The translations under genes were made by a program, and so were the position numbers. Below the pieces are notes generated by a model that saw only the letters and a program-made list of their open reading frames with translations, searched no databases and was not told the origin of the DNA. From an uncultured Oscillospiraceae bacterium (GTDB lineage: Bacteria > Bacillota > Clostridia > Oscillospirales > Oscillospiraceae): 37,564 bases of DNA. Location: positions 34,567 through 72,130 of the forward strand of contig CAJULJ010000009.1 of the NCBI GenBank assembly GCA_910587395.1, given 5' to 3'. Below are positions 8,243 to 16,026 of this stretch, piece after piece (the first letter of the stretch is position 1; every line of letters begins with the position of its first letter).

Positions 8243-9333
8243 CACCCGTTCAGCTCCCGGCAGGCCCGGTACAGGGACAGCCATTCATGGCCCCGCTTTT
8301 TCATCACGTTCTCCAGGTATTCCTTCCAAGTGATCTTGTCGTTGTCCTCGTCCTTGACCACAGCCCCTTGCAGGGCGGCGGCCAGGTCGCCGTCGGACAC
8401 CCGGCCGTCGCCGAAGCTCCCGGCTAAGGCCATGGAGTTGGCCAGCAGGGAGATGGCCTCGGCGGTGGACAGCACGCCGGAGGTGGTTTTCAGCTTCTGC
8501 TTGCCGTCCAGCGTGGCGCCGCCCCGCAGCTCCCGGAAGATGGTGACCACCTTTTCCACCGTGTCCTCGTCGGGCTGGCGGGCGTTCAGGTCCAGGCCGG
8601 AGGACAGCTGAGCCACCCGGGTGCGCACGATATCCATTTCCGTAGCCATGTCGGAAGGGGTGGGCAGGACCACGATATTGAACCGCCGCTTGAGGGCCGC
8701 CGACATGTCGTTGACGCCTTTGTCCCGGGTATTGGCGGTGGCAATGACGGAAAAGCCCTTGGCGGCGGGGACTTCCAGCCCAAGCTCGGGCACGCTCAGC
8801 CGCTTTTCCGACAGAATGGAGATCAGCGCGTCCTGCACCTCGCTGGCACAGCGGGAAATCTCCTCCACCCGGGCGATGGACCCGGTTTCCATGGCCCGGT
8901 AGACCGGGCTTTTCACCATGGCCTCGGGACAGGGGCCCTTGGCAATCAGCATGGCATAGTTCCAGGAGTAGCGGATGTGCTCCTCGGTGGTGCCCGCCGT
9001 GCCCTGGACCACCTTGGTGGAATCCCCGTTGACGGCGGCGGCCAAGTGCTCACTGAGCCAGGATTTGGCCGTGCCTGGCTCGCCGATGAGCAGCAGGGCG
9101 CGGTCGGTAACCAGGGTGGCGATGGCGATTTCCACCAGCCGTTTATTGCCCATGTACTTGGGGGTGATTTCCACGTCCTTCACCTTCACGTTTCCGGTCA
9201 GGTAGGTGAGCACCGACCGGGGGGACATCCGCCAGCCGGTGGGGACGGTGTCGGTGTCCGCCGAAATCAGCGCGTCCAATTCGGTTTGATAAAGCTCCTC
9301 CGCCGGGAGGCGCTGTACGTTTTTGTCTGCCAT
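8242..9333 (-). CDS. MoxR-family AAA+ ATPase
   Basis: A 363-residue AAA+ ATPase. Walker A is GEPGTAKS at residues 84-91, Walker B is within SIARVEEIS near 152-160, sensor 1 is TANTRD near 199-204, and the arginine finger region is ALKRRF near 213-218. This is the MoxR/RavA arrangement. Such ATPases work with VWA proteins as chaperones for assembly or metal loading, and YehL in E. coli stands in a similar gene set. The start ATG at 9333 has GGAGG seven bases ahead. It lies 15 bp behind the HEAT-like gene and overlaps DUF5682 by one base, so it is firmly inside the operon. Confidence 0.9.
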   Translation of the reverse strand: MADKNVQRLPAEELYQTELDALISADTDTVPTGWRMSPRSVLTYLTGNVKVKDVEITPKYMGNKRLVEIAIATLVTDRALLLIGEPGTAKSWLSEHLAAAVNGDSTKVVQGTAGTTEEHIRYSWNYAMLIAKGPCPEAMVKSPVYRAMETGSIARVEEISRCASEVQDALISILSEKRLSVPELGLEVPAAKGFSVIATANTRDKGVNDMSAALKRRFNIVVLPTPSDMATEMDIVRTRVAQLSSGLDLNARQPDEDTVEKVVTIFRELRGGATLDGKQKLKTTSGVLSTAEAISLLANSMALAGSFGDGRVSDGDLAAALQGAVVKDEDNDKITWKEYLENVMKKRGHEWLSLYRACRELNG

Positions 9334-9348
9334 GTTACGTTCCTCCGT

Positions 9349-11259
9349 TTACCGCATTTTCCACCAGTCGTCCCAGTCCGGAAAGGGCTGGCCCGCCCGG
9401 AGCTGCTCCACCGTCCAGAGGAGGGCCCGCTGGGCCAGGGGCGCGTCCTCCTTACGGATGGCGTTGGAGCGCAGGACCTCCTCCAGCAGGTCGGCCACCT
9501 CGCCGGAGGGCAGGGTTTTGGACGCCTCCGACATCAGATTCCAGGTGTCGTAGATGTAATGAGCGCCTGCCCGCTTTACCATGGTATCCCCCAGCACGCC
9601 CCGGGGACTTCCGCCCAGCTGAAGCAGGAACCGGCTGTAGCTGTAGGGCAGGCCGGTCTCCAGCATCCGATCCCGAAGGTAGGGGATCAGCTGCTTGCGC
9701 GTCTCCTCGTCGCCGGTGTCGGCCAGACGCATCAGGACCATGTCGAACTGGTCGATGCCCTCCCCGGCGGCGTATCGGGCATACCGGCGTGTTTCTCCTG
9801 TGGTTTTCCACACGGCGCGGGTGAGCCGCTTGAACCACCGGGAGTCAATTGGCTGGGCGGTGGGCCAGACGTTGTCAATACAGTAAGTCCCGTCCTCTTT
9901 TCTGCACACCCGTCCCAGCGCTCGGAGAACGGCGTTGTGGAATGCCTTTTTCTGTTCGCCGCCCAGCAGGGGCTTGATGGTGAGCACATAGGGGGAGAAG
10001 GTATCGTACACCTCCGCCGCCGAGCGGATCATCAGCGCCGCCGCCACGGCGTGGGGCAGCCAGCGGGTCTCTTTTTGGTGCTTCTCCCACAGCTCCAGGC
10101 ACAGACCGCACAGCGGCCCCGGACCTGCCAGACACAGGCTCTCCAGCAGGAGGGCCGTCAGTTCGGTGCCAAACCCAATGCGCTGCTCCTTTTCCCCCCG
10201 CAGATGGTCGATGTCCGCCAGCTTGACGTCTGCCCAGCGCCAGAAATCCAGCATGGAGGGAGAGGATTTGCCCAAAGTCGCAGAAAACCACTGGCGAAGC
10301 TCGATCACCGCCGGATTGCTCAGGGACTTTTTCCGCGCCAGTATCTCCTCCATCCTGTCCCACAGCCCGTGGGCCACCAGATCGGAGGCCCAATCCGTCC
10401 GGGAATCCCCCAGGAAGCGGATGCTGTCGCCGTTTTTTTCCAGCTCCGCCTCCCAGAAATCCCGTACCGTCCCCCCGTCTTGGAGGGCCAGCCCCGCCAG
10501 GGCGGCCTCCCGGTTCTTGCCCCGCTCGAACTTGGCAAGGTCCAAAAGCAGGTCCGCATTGTCCTTGTCCATGCCCAGGGCGCGGATGACGGTGCTGCGC
10601 ACCTCCTTTTTGGTCTGAGGAAGAATTTCCCGCAGCCACGGGGTGGCCTTTTTGCCCTCCAGGGCGGCAATTACCTCCACCCGGCGAGCCATGGCCTTGA
10701 GTCCTGCGGGGTCGAAGTCCTTTTTCAGCAGGGGAATCACCGACGGGCCCAGCTTTTTCAGCAGATTTGCGTTCAGCTCAGACATCTCGCCGTAGCTGTC
10801 CCCCAGCCCCGCGACCACCGCGGGCAGTACCCGGTAATCCTCAAAAAATTCCGGGTGGTTCTCCCAGGCGGACCTGACGATCTCCACCCGCCCGCCTCCG
10901 GTGGAGGTCAGCGCGGTGAGCAGGGGGCTGATCTGCCCATAGGAAATTTGATGGTACACGCCGCCTCCGATAGGCAGGGGCTCCAGGTCCCCCTCCGCGC
11001 CGGTTTTCGCCTGGGTGTAGGCCACCGCGTCCACCAGCGCCAGCACGTCCAGCAGCAGCCCGGAGCGCTGCTCCGGCGGGGCCGCCAGCAGCTTGGAAAG
11101 CCCCGCGTCTATCTTCCCGAACACCGGGCTGGCCGCCGCCAGGGGCTTCAGGCCCTCCGCCGCCCGCTGGAGCCGGAAGTCCTCCCCCAGCAGGGACACG
11201 CCCGCGATGGCGGTGTATTCCAGCCGCTCCTTTACGTCATAAAGAGGCTGTAGGTTCAC
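9349..11259 (-). CDS. HEAT-repeat-like (DUF5691-like) helical protein
   Basis: A 636-residue, almost wholly helical protein. Segments such as VIPLLKKDFDPAGLKAMARR and AALEGKKATPWLREIL, with regular helix-turn-helix spacing, suggest HEAT/ARM-type repeats in the middle. By composition and by position (SWIM - this - MoxR - DUF5682 - VWA) it corresponds to the DUF5691 component of similar clusters in actinobacteria and others. I recognise that mainly from context. It has no enzymatic motif, signal peptide or membrane segment, and a scaffold role is likely but inferred. The start is GTG at 11259, with GGAGG seven bases upstream. The gap to the SWIM gene is 12 bp. Confidence 0.75.
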   Translation of the reverse strand: MNLQPLYDVKERLEYTAIAGVSLLGEDFRLQRAAEGLKPLAAASPVFGKIDAGLSKLLAAPPEQRSGLLLDVLALVDAVAYTQAKTGAEGDLEPLPIGGGVYHQISYGQISPLLTALTSTGGGRVEIVRSAWENHPEFFEDYRVLPAVVAGLGDSYGEMSELNANLLKKLGPSVIPLLKKDFDPAGLKAMARRVEVIAALEGKKATPWLREILPQTKKEVRSTVIRALGMDKDNADLLLDLAKFERGKNREAALAGLALQDGGTVRDFWEAELEKNGDSIRFLGDSRTDWASDLVAHGLWDRMEEILARKKSLSNPAVIELRQWFSATLGKSSPSMLDFWRWADVKLADIDHLRGEKEQRIGFGTELTALLLESLCLAGPGPLCGLCLELWEKHQKETRWLPHAVAAALMIRSAAEVYDTFSPYVLTIKPLLGGEQKKAFHNAVLRALGRVCRKEDGTYCIDNVWPTAQPIDSRWFKRLTRAVWKTTGETRRYARYAAGEGIDQFDMVLMRLADTGDEETRKQLIPYLRDRMLETGLPYSYSRFLLQLGGSPRGVLGDTMVKRAGAHYIYDTWNLMSEASKTLPSGEVADLLEEVLRSNAIRKEDAPLAQRALLWTVEQLRAGQPFPDWDDWWKMR

Positions 11260-11271
11260 AAAAGCACCTCC

Positions 11272-12724
11272 TCAATATTGCAGCCGGATGATCTCGTCCG
11301 GCGTCACCACGCTGTAGGGGTGAAGGCACAGGGCCTTGTCCCGCCCGTCATAGAACATCAGCCCGAACAGGGCGCTGCCCGCCGGAACGGCCCGGGGCAG
11401 CATCCCCAGCCGCTCCGCACAGGCGTGGTCCGCACCGTCCTCCGGGCGGTCCCGGAGCGCAAGGCGCGCGCCTGTGCCGTCCTCCAGCACAAACCCGTCC
11501 CCCACCTTTCCCAGCGTTCCGATGGGGAGCAGTACCGCCAGGAATTTGGGGGCCAGGGTGTTTTTGATCTTCCCCTTCACCAGCTTCACCGCCGCCGCCA
11601 GATCGGGCTGGGGCAGGGCGGGCAGAGCGGCCTGCTCCTGAGCCGTCAGGGGCCGGGTGGACGCGCTGTCCCAGCGCACCCGGCGGTCCCCCTCGCCGGG
11701 GTAGATGTACAAAGCCGGGACCTCCAGCAGTCCGAACCGGCTGTCGTCCCCCCTTCACGTATTTCAGCGCCTTCAGGGGGCGCAGATTCAGCGTCTGCCA
11801 GATGTCCCCGGCGTCCAGGTCCAGCCACCAGCCCCGCTCCACGTACTCCTTTTTTGCCTGGTCGAAGGACACGTCGAAGGACAGCTGTACCAGCTTCGTG
11901 TTTTCCCGGACCGAGCCGACGGCATTCAGGTCCTCCAGCTTCCACACGCCGCCCAGGGCCTCGAACAAAGCGGAGTCCTCGGCGGAGTAGTTCCCCGCCT
12001 CCAGCTTTTCCGTCAAAAACACCCGGCCCTTCTTGATGGTGGACCGAAGCGCCACCAGAAGCCGCAGAGCCTCGGCATAGGCCGCGTCTGACTGGGCCGG
12101 GTCCTTCTGCACCGTGCGCACCGTCAGGGCGATGCGGGTGAAGGCCGTCTGGGGCCCGGTGAGGTAGCAGCTGCCCAAATCCTTGGCCAGCTTGTCAAAG
12201 GTCTGGGCCGAGCTGCCCGCCAGGGCCCCCAGGCCGGAGGTCAGCAGGTCGTCCACCATTTTTTCCGCCATGTCCAGGCCCTCCAGCTGCTTTGCCAGCT
12301 TTTTCTTCCGGGCCGCGGCGTTGGGTTTCTTAGACTTGGCGGGCTTCTCCGGCGCGTCCGCAGCGGCCTCCCTTTTCGCCGCCCGCGCGGCCTGCCTGGC
12401 CCGCTTGTCCGCGATATCCTGGGGGATATCCGCCGCCTCGAACCCCTTTCCCGCCAGCATCTCGAACATCAGCCCCAGGGCGTGCTTGCAGGGGAACTGC
12501 CTGCTGGGGCAGGAGCAGCGGCACGTGGGGGCCTCCGCCTGAATGAAGTCGATGGACACGCGGTAGGGATTTTTTCCGCTGCCCGCGCACTCGGCCCAGT
12601 ACAGGGTGCCGTCAGCGGTTCTGCGGTGGAGGGAAAAGCCGCCCTTTTTCGACAGCTTCCGTCCGTTTTCCGCCGCTGCGGGGCTGGGGGCCTGGAGGAG
12701 GATGAATTGCTCGGTCAGTTCCAT
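11272..12724 (-). CDS. SWIM zinc-finger protein, frameshifted in a G6 run
   Basis: First gene of the five-gene cluster. Reading starts at ATG 12724 (AAGGAG nine bases upstream). The SWIM motif CxCxnCxH is seen as C70-S-C72 ... C79-K-H81. SWIM domains bind zinc and are thought to mediate DNA or protein contacts. A lysine/alanine-rich linker follows (about 95-140), then a helical region. The frame breaks at a run of six G on the minus strand (11753-11748). One base fewer joins LKALKYVKGDDSRFGLLE to LYIYPGEGDRRVRW and continues to a stop at 11272, giving an expected protein of about 483 residues. As written, the first frame runs on out of register and the protein is altered at about residue 325. 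This may be a sequencing error, a real mutation or slippage-based switching. Confidence 0.8.
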
Positions 12725-12758
12725 GCCAAAAAACTCCTTCCTGGTATGATATAGCGGC

Positions 12759-12796
12759 AAAACGCCCTGCCGCTCCATCAGGTGGACGGCAGGGCG
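12759..12796 (-). terminator. Intrinsic terminator after ktrA
   Basis: Ten-bp perfect stem (CGCCCTGCCG at 12763-12772 pairing CGGCAGGGCG at 12787-12796) followed on the minus strand by TTTT (12762-12759). It separates ktrBA from the SWIM-led operon. I see no strong promoter between it and the SWIM start. Confidence 0.8.
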
Positions 12797-12824
12797 CTCG
12801 TGTATAGGAAAATTCCGCCGTTTC

Positions 12825-13469
12825 TCACTTCGTCATCTTGGACACGTCGTCCGGCCTGCCCGCCACCAATATGTGGGTGTCCGCCTTGAAGTGGAACCCG
12901 GCGTCGATGGGCAGGATGGCCCCGTCCTCCTTGCGGCCGATGACGTTCACGTTCCACCGCTTGCGGATGTCCAGGTCGATGAGGGTCTGGCCCGCCCAGT
13001 GGTCGGGCACGTCCAGCTCGAAAATGGCGTAGCCCGGGGCCAGTTCGATGTACTCCAGCGCCCCGTTGACGCTGAAGCGCATGGCGGTGCGGGCGGCCAT
13101 ATCCCGCTCGGGAAACACCACCTCGTCCGCGCCGATTTTCAGCAGAAGCCGGGCATGGAGGTCCTTATCCGCCTTGGACACCACCATAGGCGCGCCCATC
13201 TCCTTGAGCAGGGAGGTAATTTCCAGGGAGGACTGGAAATTGTCGCTGATGCACACAAAGCAGAAGTCGAAGCTGGACGGGTCCAGGGAGCGCAGCACCT
13301 CCTCGTCCATGCAGTCGCCGATCTTGGCCTGGGTGACGTGGGGGGCGATGTGGTTCACCGCCTCCTCATCGTTGTCGATCACCATCACCTCGCTGCCCGA
13401 GTCCATCAGCTTCAGGGCCAGGCTTGTGCCGAACCGCCCCAGGCCGATCACCAGAAATGTCGCAGCCAT
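12825..13469 (-). CDS. ktrA: KtrA/TrkA-type RCK potassium channel regulatory subunit
   Basis: A 214-residue cytosolic gating subunit of a Ktr potassium transporter. Residues 1-140 form the RCK-N (Rossmann) domain, opening FLVIGLGRFGTSLALKL, with VMVIDNDEE ending the second strand where the acidic residue meets the nucleotide ribose. About 140-214 form the RCK-C (TrkA-C) domain. In the family, ATP/ADP or c-di-AMP binding opens or closes the channel. The ATG at 13469 has AAAGGTG about ten bases upstream, and an in-frame GTG at 13481 is less well placed. It lies 72 bp after ktrB in the same orientation and ends at a strong terminator. Confidence 0.9.
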   Translation of the reverse strand: MAATFLVIGLGRFGTSLALKLMDSGSEVMVIDNDEEAVNHIAPHVTQAKIGDCMDEEVLRSLDPSSFDFCFVCISDNFQSSLEITSLLKEMGAPMVVSKADKDLHARLLLKIGADEVVFPERDMAARTAMRFSVNGALEYIELAPGYAIFELDVPDHWAGQTLIDLDIRKRWNVNVIGRKEDGAILPIDAGFHFKADTHILVAGRPDDVSKMTK

Positions 13470-13541
13470 CGCGTTACACACCTTTCAATACTATTGTGCC
13501 GTTTTCCCGCCCGCCGGGACGGGATAAGGATAAAAGTTCCG

Positions 13542-14885
13542 TTATCCGATGGAAATGCGCTCCACCGGGTCCTTGATCCGGGGCGCCGTCCGCTCCGCCA
13601 GGGCCATCATCATGGACAGGCTTCCGATGCGCCCGCAGAACATCATGACGATGAGGACCGCCCGGTTGACGGCGGACAAATCCCGGGTGATGCCCGTGGA
13701 CAGCCCCACGGTGCTCATGGCGGAAAACACCTCGAACAGCGCGTCCTGGAGGGGGAAGGGCTGGGTGGCCAGGATCAAAAAGCCGCCGATCATGGCAAGG
13801 GTCATGTAGAGGGTCACCGCCGCCGCCGAGCGGTGGATCTGCTCCTCGTCCAGCCGCCGGTTGAAGGCGCCTGCCTCCCGCCTGCCCCGGACAAAGCTGG
13901 CCAGGGTCAGCAGGCACACCAACACGGTGGTGATCTTCACGCCGCCGCCGGTGGAGCCGGGGCCCGCGCCCACGAACATGAGCACGATGGTCAGCAGCCC
14001 TCCTCCGCTGGTGAGCTTTGCCAGATCCACGGTGTTGAACCCCGCCGTCCGGGGAGACACCGCCTGGAACAGAGACACCAGGGCCTGCTGCCCCGGATTC
14101 ATCCCCGCCAGCAGGTTGTCACGCTCCGCCAGCCAGAACAGGGCGGCGCCGCCCAGGGTCAAAACGGCGCTGGACGTCAAAATCAGCTTGGTGTGCAGGG
14201 AATAGAGGTGGAAGCGCGGCCCGTGCTCCCACACGTCCCGCCACACCAGGAACCCCAGCCCGCCCAGCAGGATCAGGGCGCAGGCGGTGAGGTTCACCAG
14301 CGGGTCATACACGTAATGGGTGAGGGAGCTGTAAGGCTCCCGGAAGCCCATCAGGTCGAAGCCCGCGTTGCAGAAGGCGGATATGCTGTGGAAAATAGAG
14401 TACCAAATGCCCCTTGCCACGCCCAGCTCCGGGATGAACCGGAAGGACAGCAGCACCGCCCCCAGCCCCTCGATGGCGGCGGTGCCGCCCAGGATATAGC
14501 GCAGGAGGGTGAGCGCGTCGCTGAGCCGCTCGGCGCTGACGCTCTCCATCATCAGCGAGCGCTGGCGCAGGCCGATCTTCCGGCCCAGGAACAGGAACGC
14601 CTGGAGCATCAGCGTCATGTAACCCAGCCCGCCCACCTGGATGAGGACCAGCAGAATGATCTGGCCCAGCAGGTTGAACTGGGTCCAGGTGTCCGCCACC
14701 ACAAGCCCCGTGACGCAGGTGGCGGAGGTGGCGGTGAACAGGCTGTCCAGAAAGGACAGTCCGCGCCCGGCGCGGTTGGCAAAGGGCAGCATGAGCAGCA
14801 GCGCCCCCGACACGATGATGCCCAAAAAGCCCAGGGCGATGATCTGGTTGGGGGACAGGCTGACGGGTTTCTTTTTCACGGCCAT
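13542..14885 (-). CDS. ktrB: KtrB-type potassium uptake membrane subunit
   Basis: A 447-residue integral membrane protein of the Trk/Ktr/HKT superfamily with four M1-P-M2 units. Selectivity-filter-like loops are visible: ATCVTGL, HSISAFCNAGF, TAGFNTVD and MSTVGLSTG, each with the conserved glycine of the K+ filter. It imports K+ (often Na+-coupled) together with KtrA. The ATG at 14885 is chosen because AGAGGAG lies immediately upstream and a TTGCAA-17-TATAAT promoter lies at 14911-14939. The longer reading frame to 14984 would start upstream of this promoter and inside the divergent tRNA promoter. Confidence 0.92.
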   Translation of the reverse strand: MAVKKKPVSLSPNQIIALGFLGIIVSGALLLMLPFANRAGRGLSFLDSLFTATSATCVTGLVVADTWTQFNLLGQIILLVLIQVGGLGYMTLMLQAFLFLGRKIGLRQRSLMMESVSAERLSDALTLLRYILGGTAAIEGLGAVLLSFRFIPELGVARGIWYSIFHSISAFCNAGFDLMGFREPYSSLTHYVYDPLVNLTACALILLGGLGFLVWRDVWEHGPRFHLYSLHTKLILTSSAVLTLGGAALFWLAERDNLLAGMNPGQQALVSLFQAVSPRTAGFNTVDLAKLTSGGGLLTIVLMFVGAGPGSTGGGVKITTVLVCLLTLASFVRGRREAGAFNRRLDEEQIHRSAAAVTLYMTLAMIGGFLILATQPFPLQDALFEVFSAMSTVGLSTGITRDLSAVNRAVLIVMMFCGRIGSLSMMMALAERTAPRIKDPVERISIG

Positions 14886-14910
14886 GACTCCTCTTTTCGT
14901 AGTCTCTCTC

Positions 14911-14939
14911 ATTATAAATAGCTGTGGTATATTTTGCAA
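14911..14939 (-). promoter_or_regulatory. sigma-A promoter of ktrBA
   Basis: Minus strand: TTGCAA (14939-14934), 17-bp spacer, TATAAT (14916-14911). The leader is short, and no ydaO-like c-di-AMP riboswitch can fit between it and the ATG. Confidence 0.75.
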
Positions 14940-14977
14940 GAGAGAATTGCCGGTCAGCGCAATATGAGAAAAAACTC

Positions 14978-15006
14978 TTGACAAGCGGTGGTGATATGGC
15001 TATAAT
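14978..15006 (+). promoter_or_regulatory. Consensus sigma-A promoter of tRNA-Val
   Basis: Perfect TTGACA (14978-14983), 17-bp spacer and perfect TATAAT (15001-15006), about 40 bases before the mature tRNA 5' end. The ideal hexamers suit a strongly expressed tRNA gene. Confidence 0.9.
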
Positions 15007-15046
15007 GTATTTGTTCCGCTTGTGGGACAAGAAAAATGAAGTATCT

Positions 15047-15123
15047 GGACGATTAGCTCAGCTGGTATGAGCATCCGCTTGACGTGCGGGAGGTCACAGG
15101 TTCGAGTCCTGTATCGTCCACCA
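15047..15123 (+). tRNA. tRNA-Val (GAC anticodon)
   Basis: The acceptor stem GGACGAT (15047-15053) pairs with ATCGTCC (15113-15119), followed by discriminator A and an encoded CCA. The D arm is GCTC...GAGC. The anticodon stem TCCGC/GCGGG closes the loop TTGACGT, giving anticodon GAC for valine. The T arm is CAGG-TTCGAGT-CCTG. The length is 77 nt. Integrase remnants follow it directly, as expected if its 3' end served as an attachment site. Confidence 0.95.
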
Positions 15124-15136
15124 CTTTTTAAGCCAG

Positions 15137-15181
15137 AAAAGCACTGAAAACGATTGTTTTCGGTGCTTTTCCTTATTTTTT
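15137..15181 (+). terminator. Intrinsic terminator after tRNA-Val
   Basis: A 14-bp stem (15137-15150 with 15157-15170, one wobble) with a 6-nt loop, then CCTTATTTTTT. Confidence 0.85.
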
Positions 15182-15286
15182 CGGTGTACTTTGAAAAAGC
15201 GGTTTTTGCGGAAAATTGGTTGGACAGCATTTTGGACAACAAGCTACCGGAAAAGCGTTGGTAACACCGGAGAAAGGCTGTTATCA

Positions 15287-15810
15287 ATGACTGCCATCAC
15301 CCCCAAGGAGAAAGACGGAAAAATCATCGCTTACAAGTTCCGTGTCTGTGTGGGCCGGGACGAAAACGGCAGGCAGGTGTCCCGCGCCACCACCCGGCAA
15401 GTCCCCGAAAACCTCTCTTATGGTACGGCTGGAAAAAGCCGTCCAGCGTGCGGCGGCGGACTGGGAGAAGCAAGCCCGCGCGGAGTATGAAAAAGACCTG
15501 TACGACCCGGAGCGTGTCAAGGTCCGTGAGGCTGACCGCACAAAAACAGATTTCGCCCGGTTCGTGCTGGAAGAATGGTTTCCCATCTGTATCGACAACG
15601 GGGAGCGCAATTGCGATATAACTGAAAGTGGAGAACGTATTCGCCAACTCCGTGTCCCAAAAGGGGATACACAAGAAGAGGCTGCACAAGCCCTTGATAT
15701 TGATAGAAGCTTTTATGGCCAAATTGATCGGTCAGATGGAAGAGCTTTTGTCAAACCTTTAACTAAAATGTGCCTGTTGCTTTCTAAAAAAATGGCCTCC
15801 GCTGCCTGAG
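15287..15810 (+). pseudogene. Decayed tyrosine integrase N-terminus joined to an XRE HTH fragment
   Basis: The start at 15287 encodes MTAITPKEKDGKIIAYKFRV followed by VGRDENGRQVSRATTR. This is the N-terminal arm-binding region of phage/ICE-type tyrosine integrases of Clostridia. The frame shifts near 15416-15421, and the similarity continues in the next frame with VRLEKAVQRAAADWE, DPERVKVRE and FVLEEWFPICIDNGE (core-binding start). At about 15605 the integrase similarity stops. It is replaced by GERIRQLRVPKGDTQEEAAQ and LDIDRSFYGQIDRS, an XRE-type helix-turn-helix with visibly lower GC. The catalytic integrase domain is absent. This looks like a deletion fusion between two genes of a former integrative element inserted at tRNA-Val. 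Whether the XRE part is expressed is unknown. Confidence 0.75.
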
Positions 15811-15823
15811 CGGGGGCCATTTT
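15789..15823. terminator. Bidirectional terminator at the end of the XRE fragment
   Basis: A 15-bp stem (15789-15803 with 15809-15823, one G-T wobble) and a 5-nt loop, with an A run on one side and TTTT on the other. It overlaps the last codons of the XRE fragment. Confidence 0.8.
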
Positions 15824-16026
15824 ACATCAATTTGCCTGTGAGTTCAGATAGAAATGTGCATAGATACTATAGTTGCGCTTCCTGACGACCGGCTGGAGCC
15901 GGATGCAGAACTGCTCCGTCAAGGAAAACGCGGAAAAAATCCCTGCCCAGTTGGGGATCGCGTGCCTGGGGGCGGCGCGGATGCGCCGCAAGCAAATCAT
16001 CCCGTGCCGCAGCCTTTTTTACTTGC
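15824..16026. other. Intergenic stretch with no recognised gene
   Basis: About 200 bp between the XRE remnant and the glycerate kinase stop. A short plus-strand frame (15873-16058, opening MRFLTTGWSRMQNCSVKENA) has protein-like composition. It has no convincing ribosome-binding site, could be a remnant of the lost element, and I cannot name it. A 7-bp GCGGCGC/GCGCCGC hairpin occurs near 15976-15993 without a T run. No clear terminator for the glycerate kinase gene is visible. Confidence 0.4.

Noticed and set aside
8977..11253. 758-codon plus-strand open frame
   Set aside because: Antisense shadow of the HEAT-like and MoxR genes; no ribosome-binding site and a low-complexity composition rich in His/Gln/Gly/Arg, typical of the complementary strand of high-GC genes.
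14886..14910. c-di-AMP riboswitch before ktrB
   Set aside because: The leader from the predicted start site to the ATG is only about 20 nt, too short for a ydaO-type riboswitch.
12873..14921. 682-codon plus-strand open frame
   Set aside because: Shadow of ktrA and ktrB; His/Gln/Gly-rich, without any domain.
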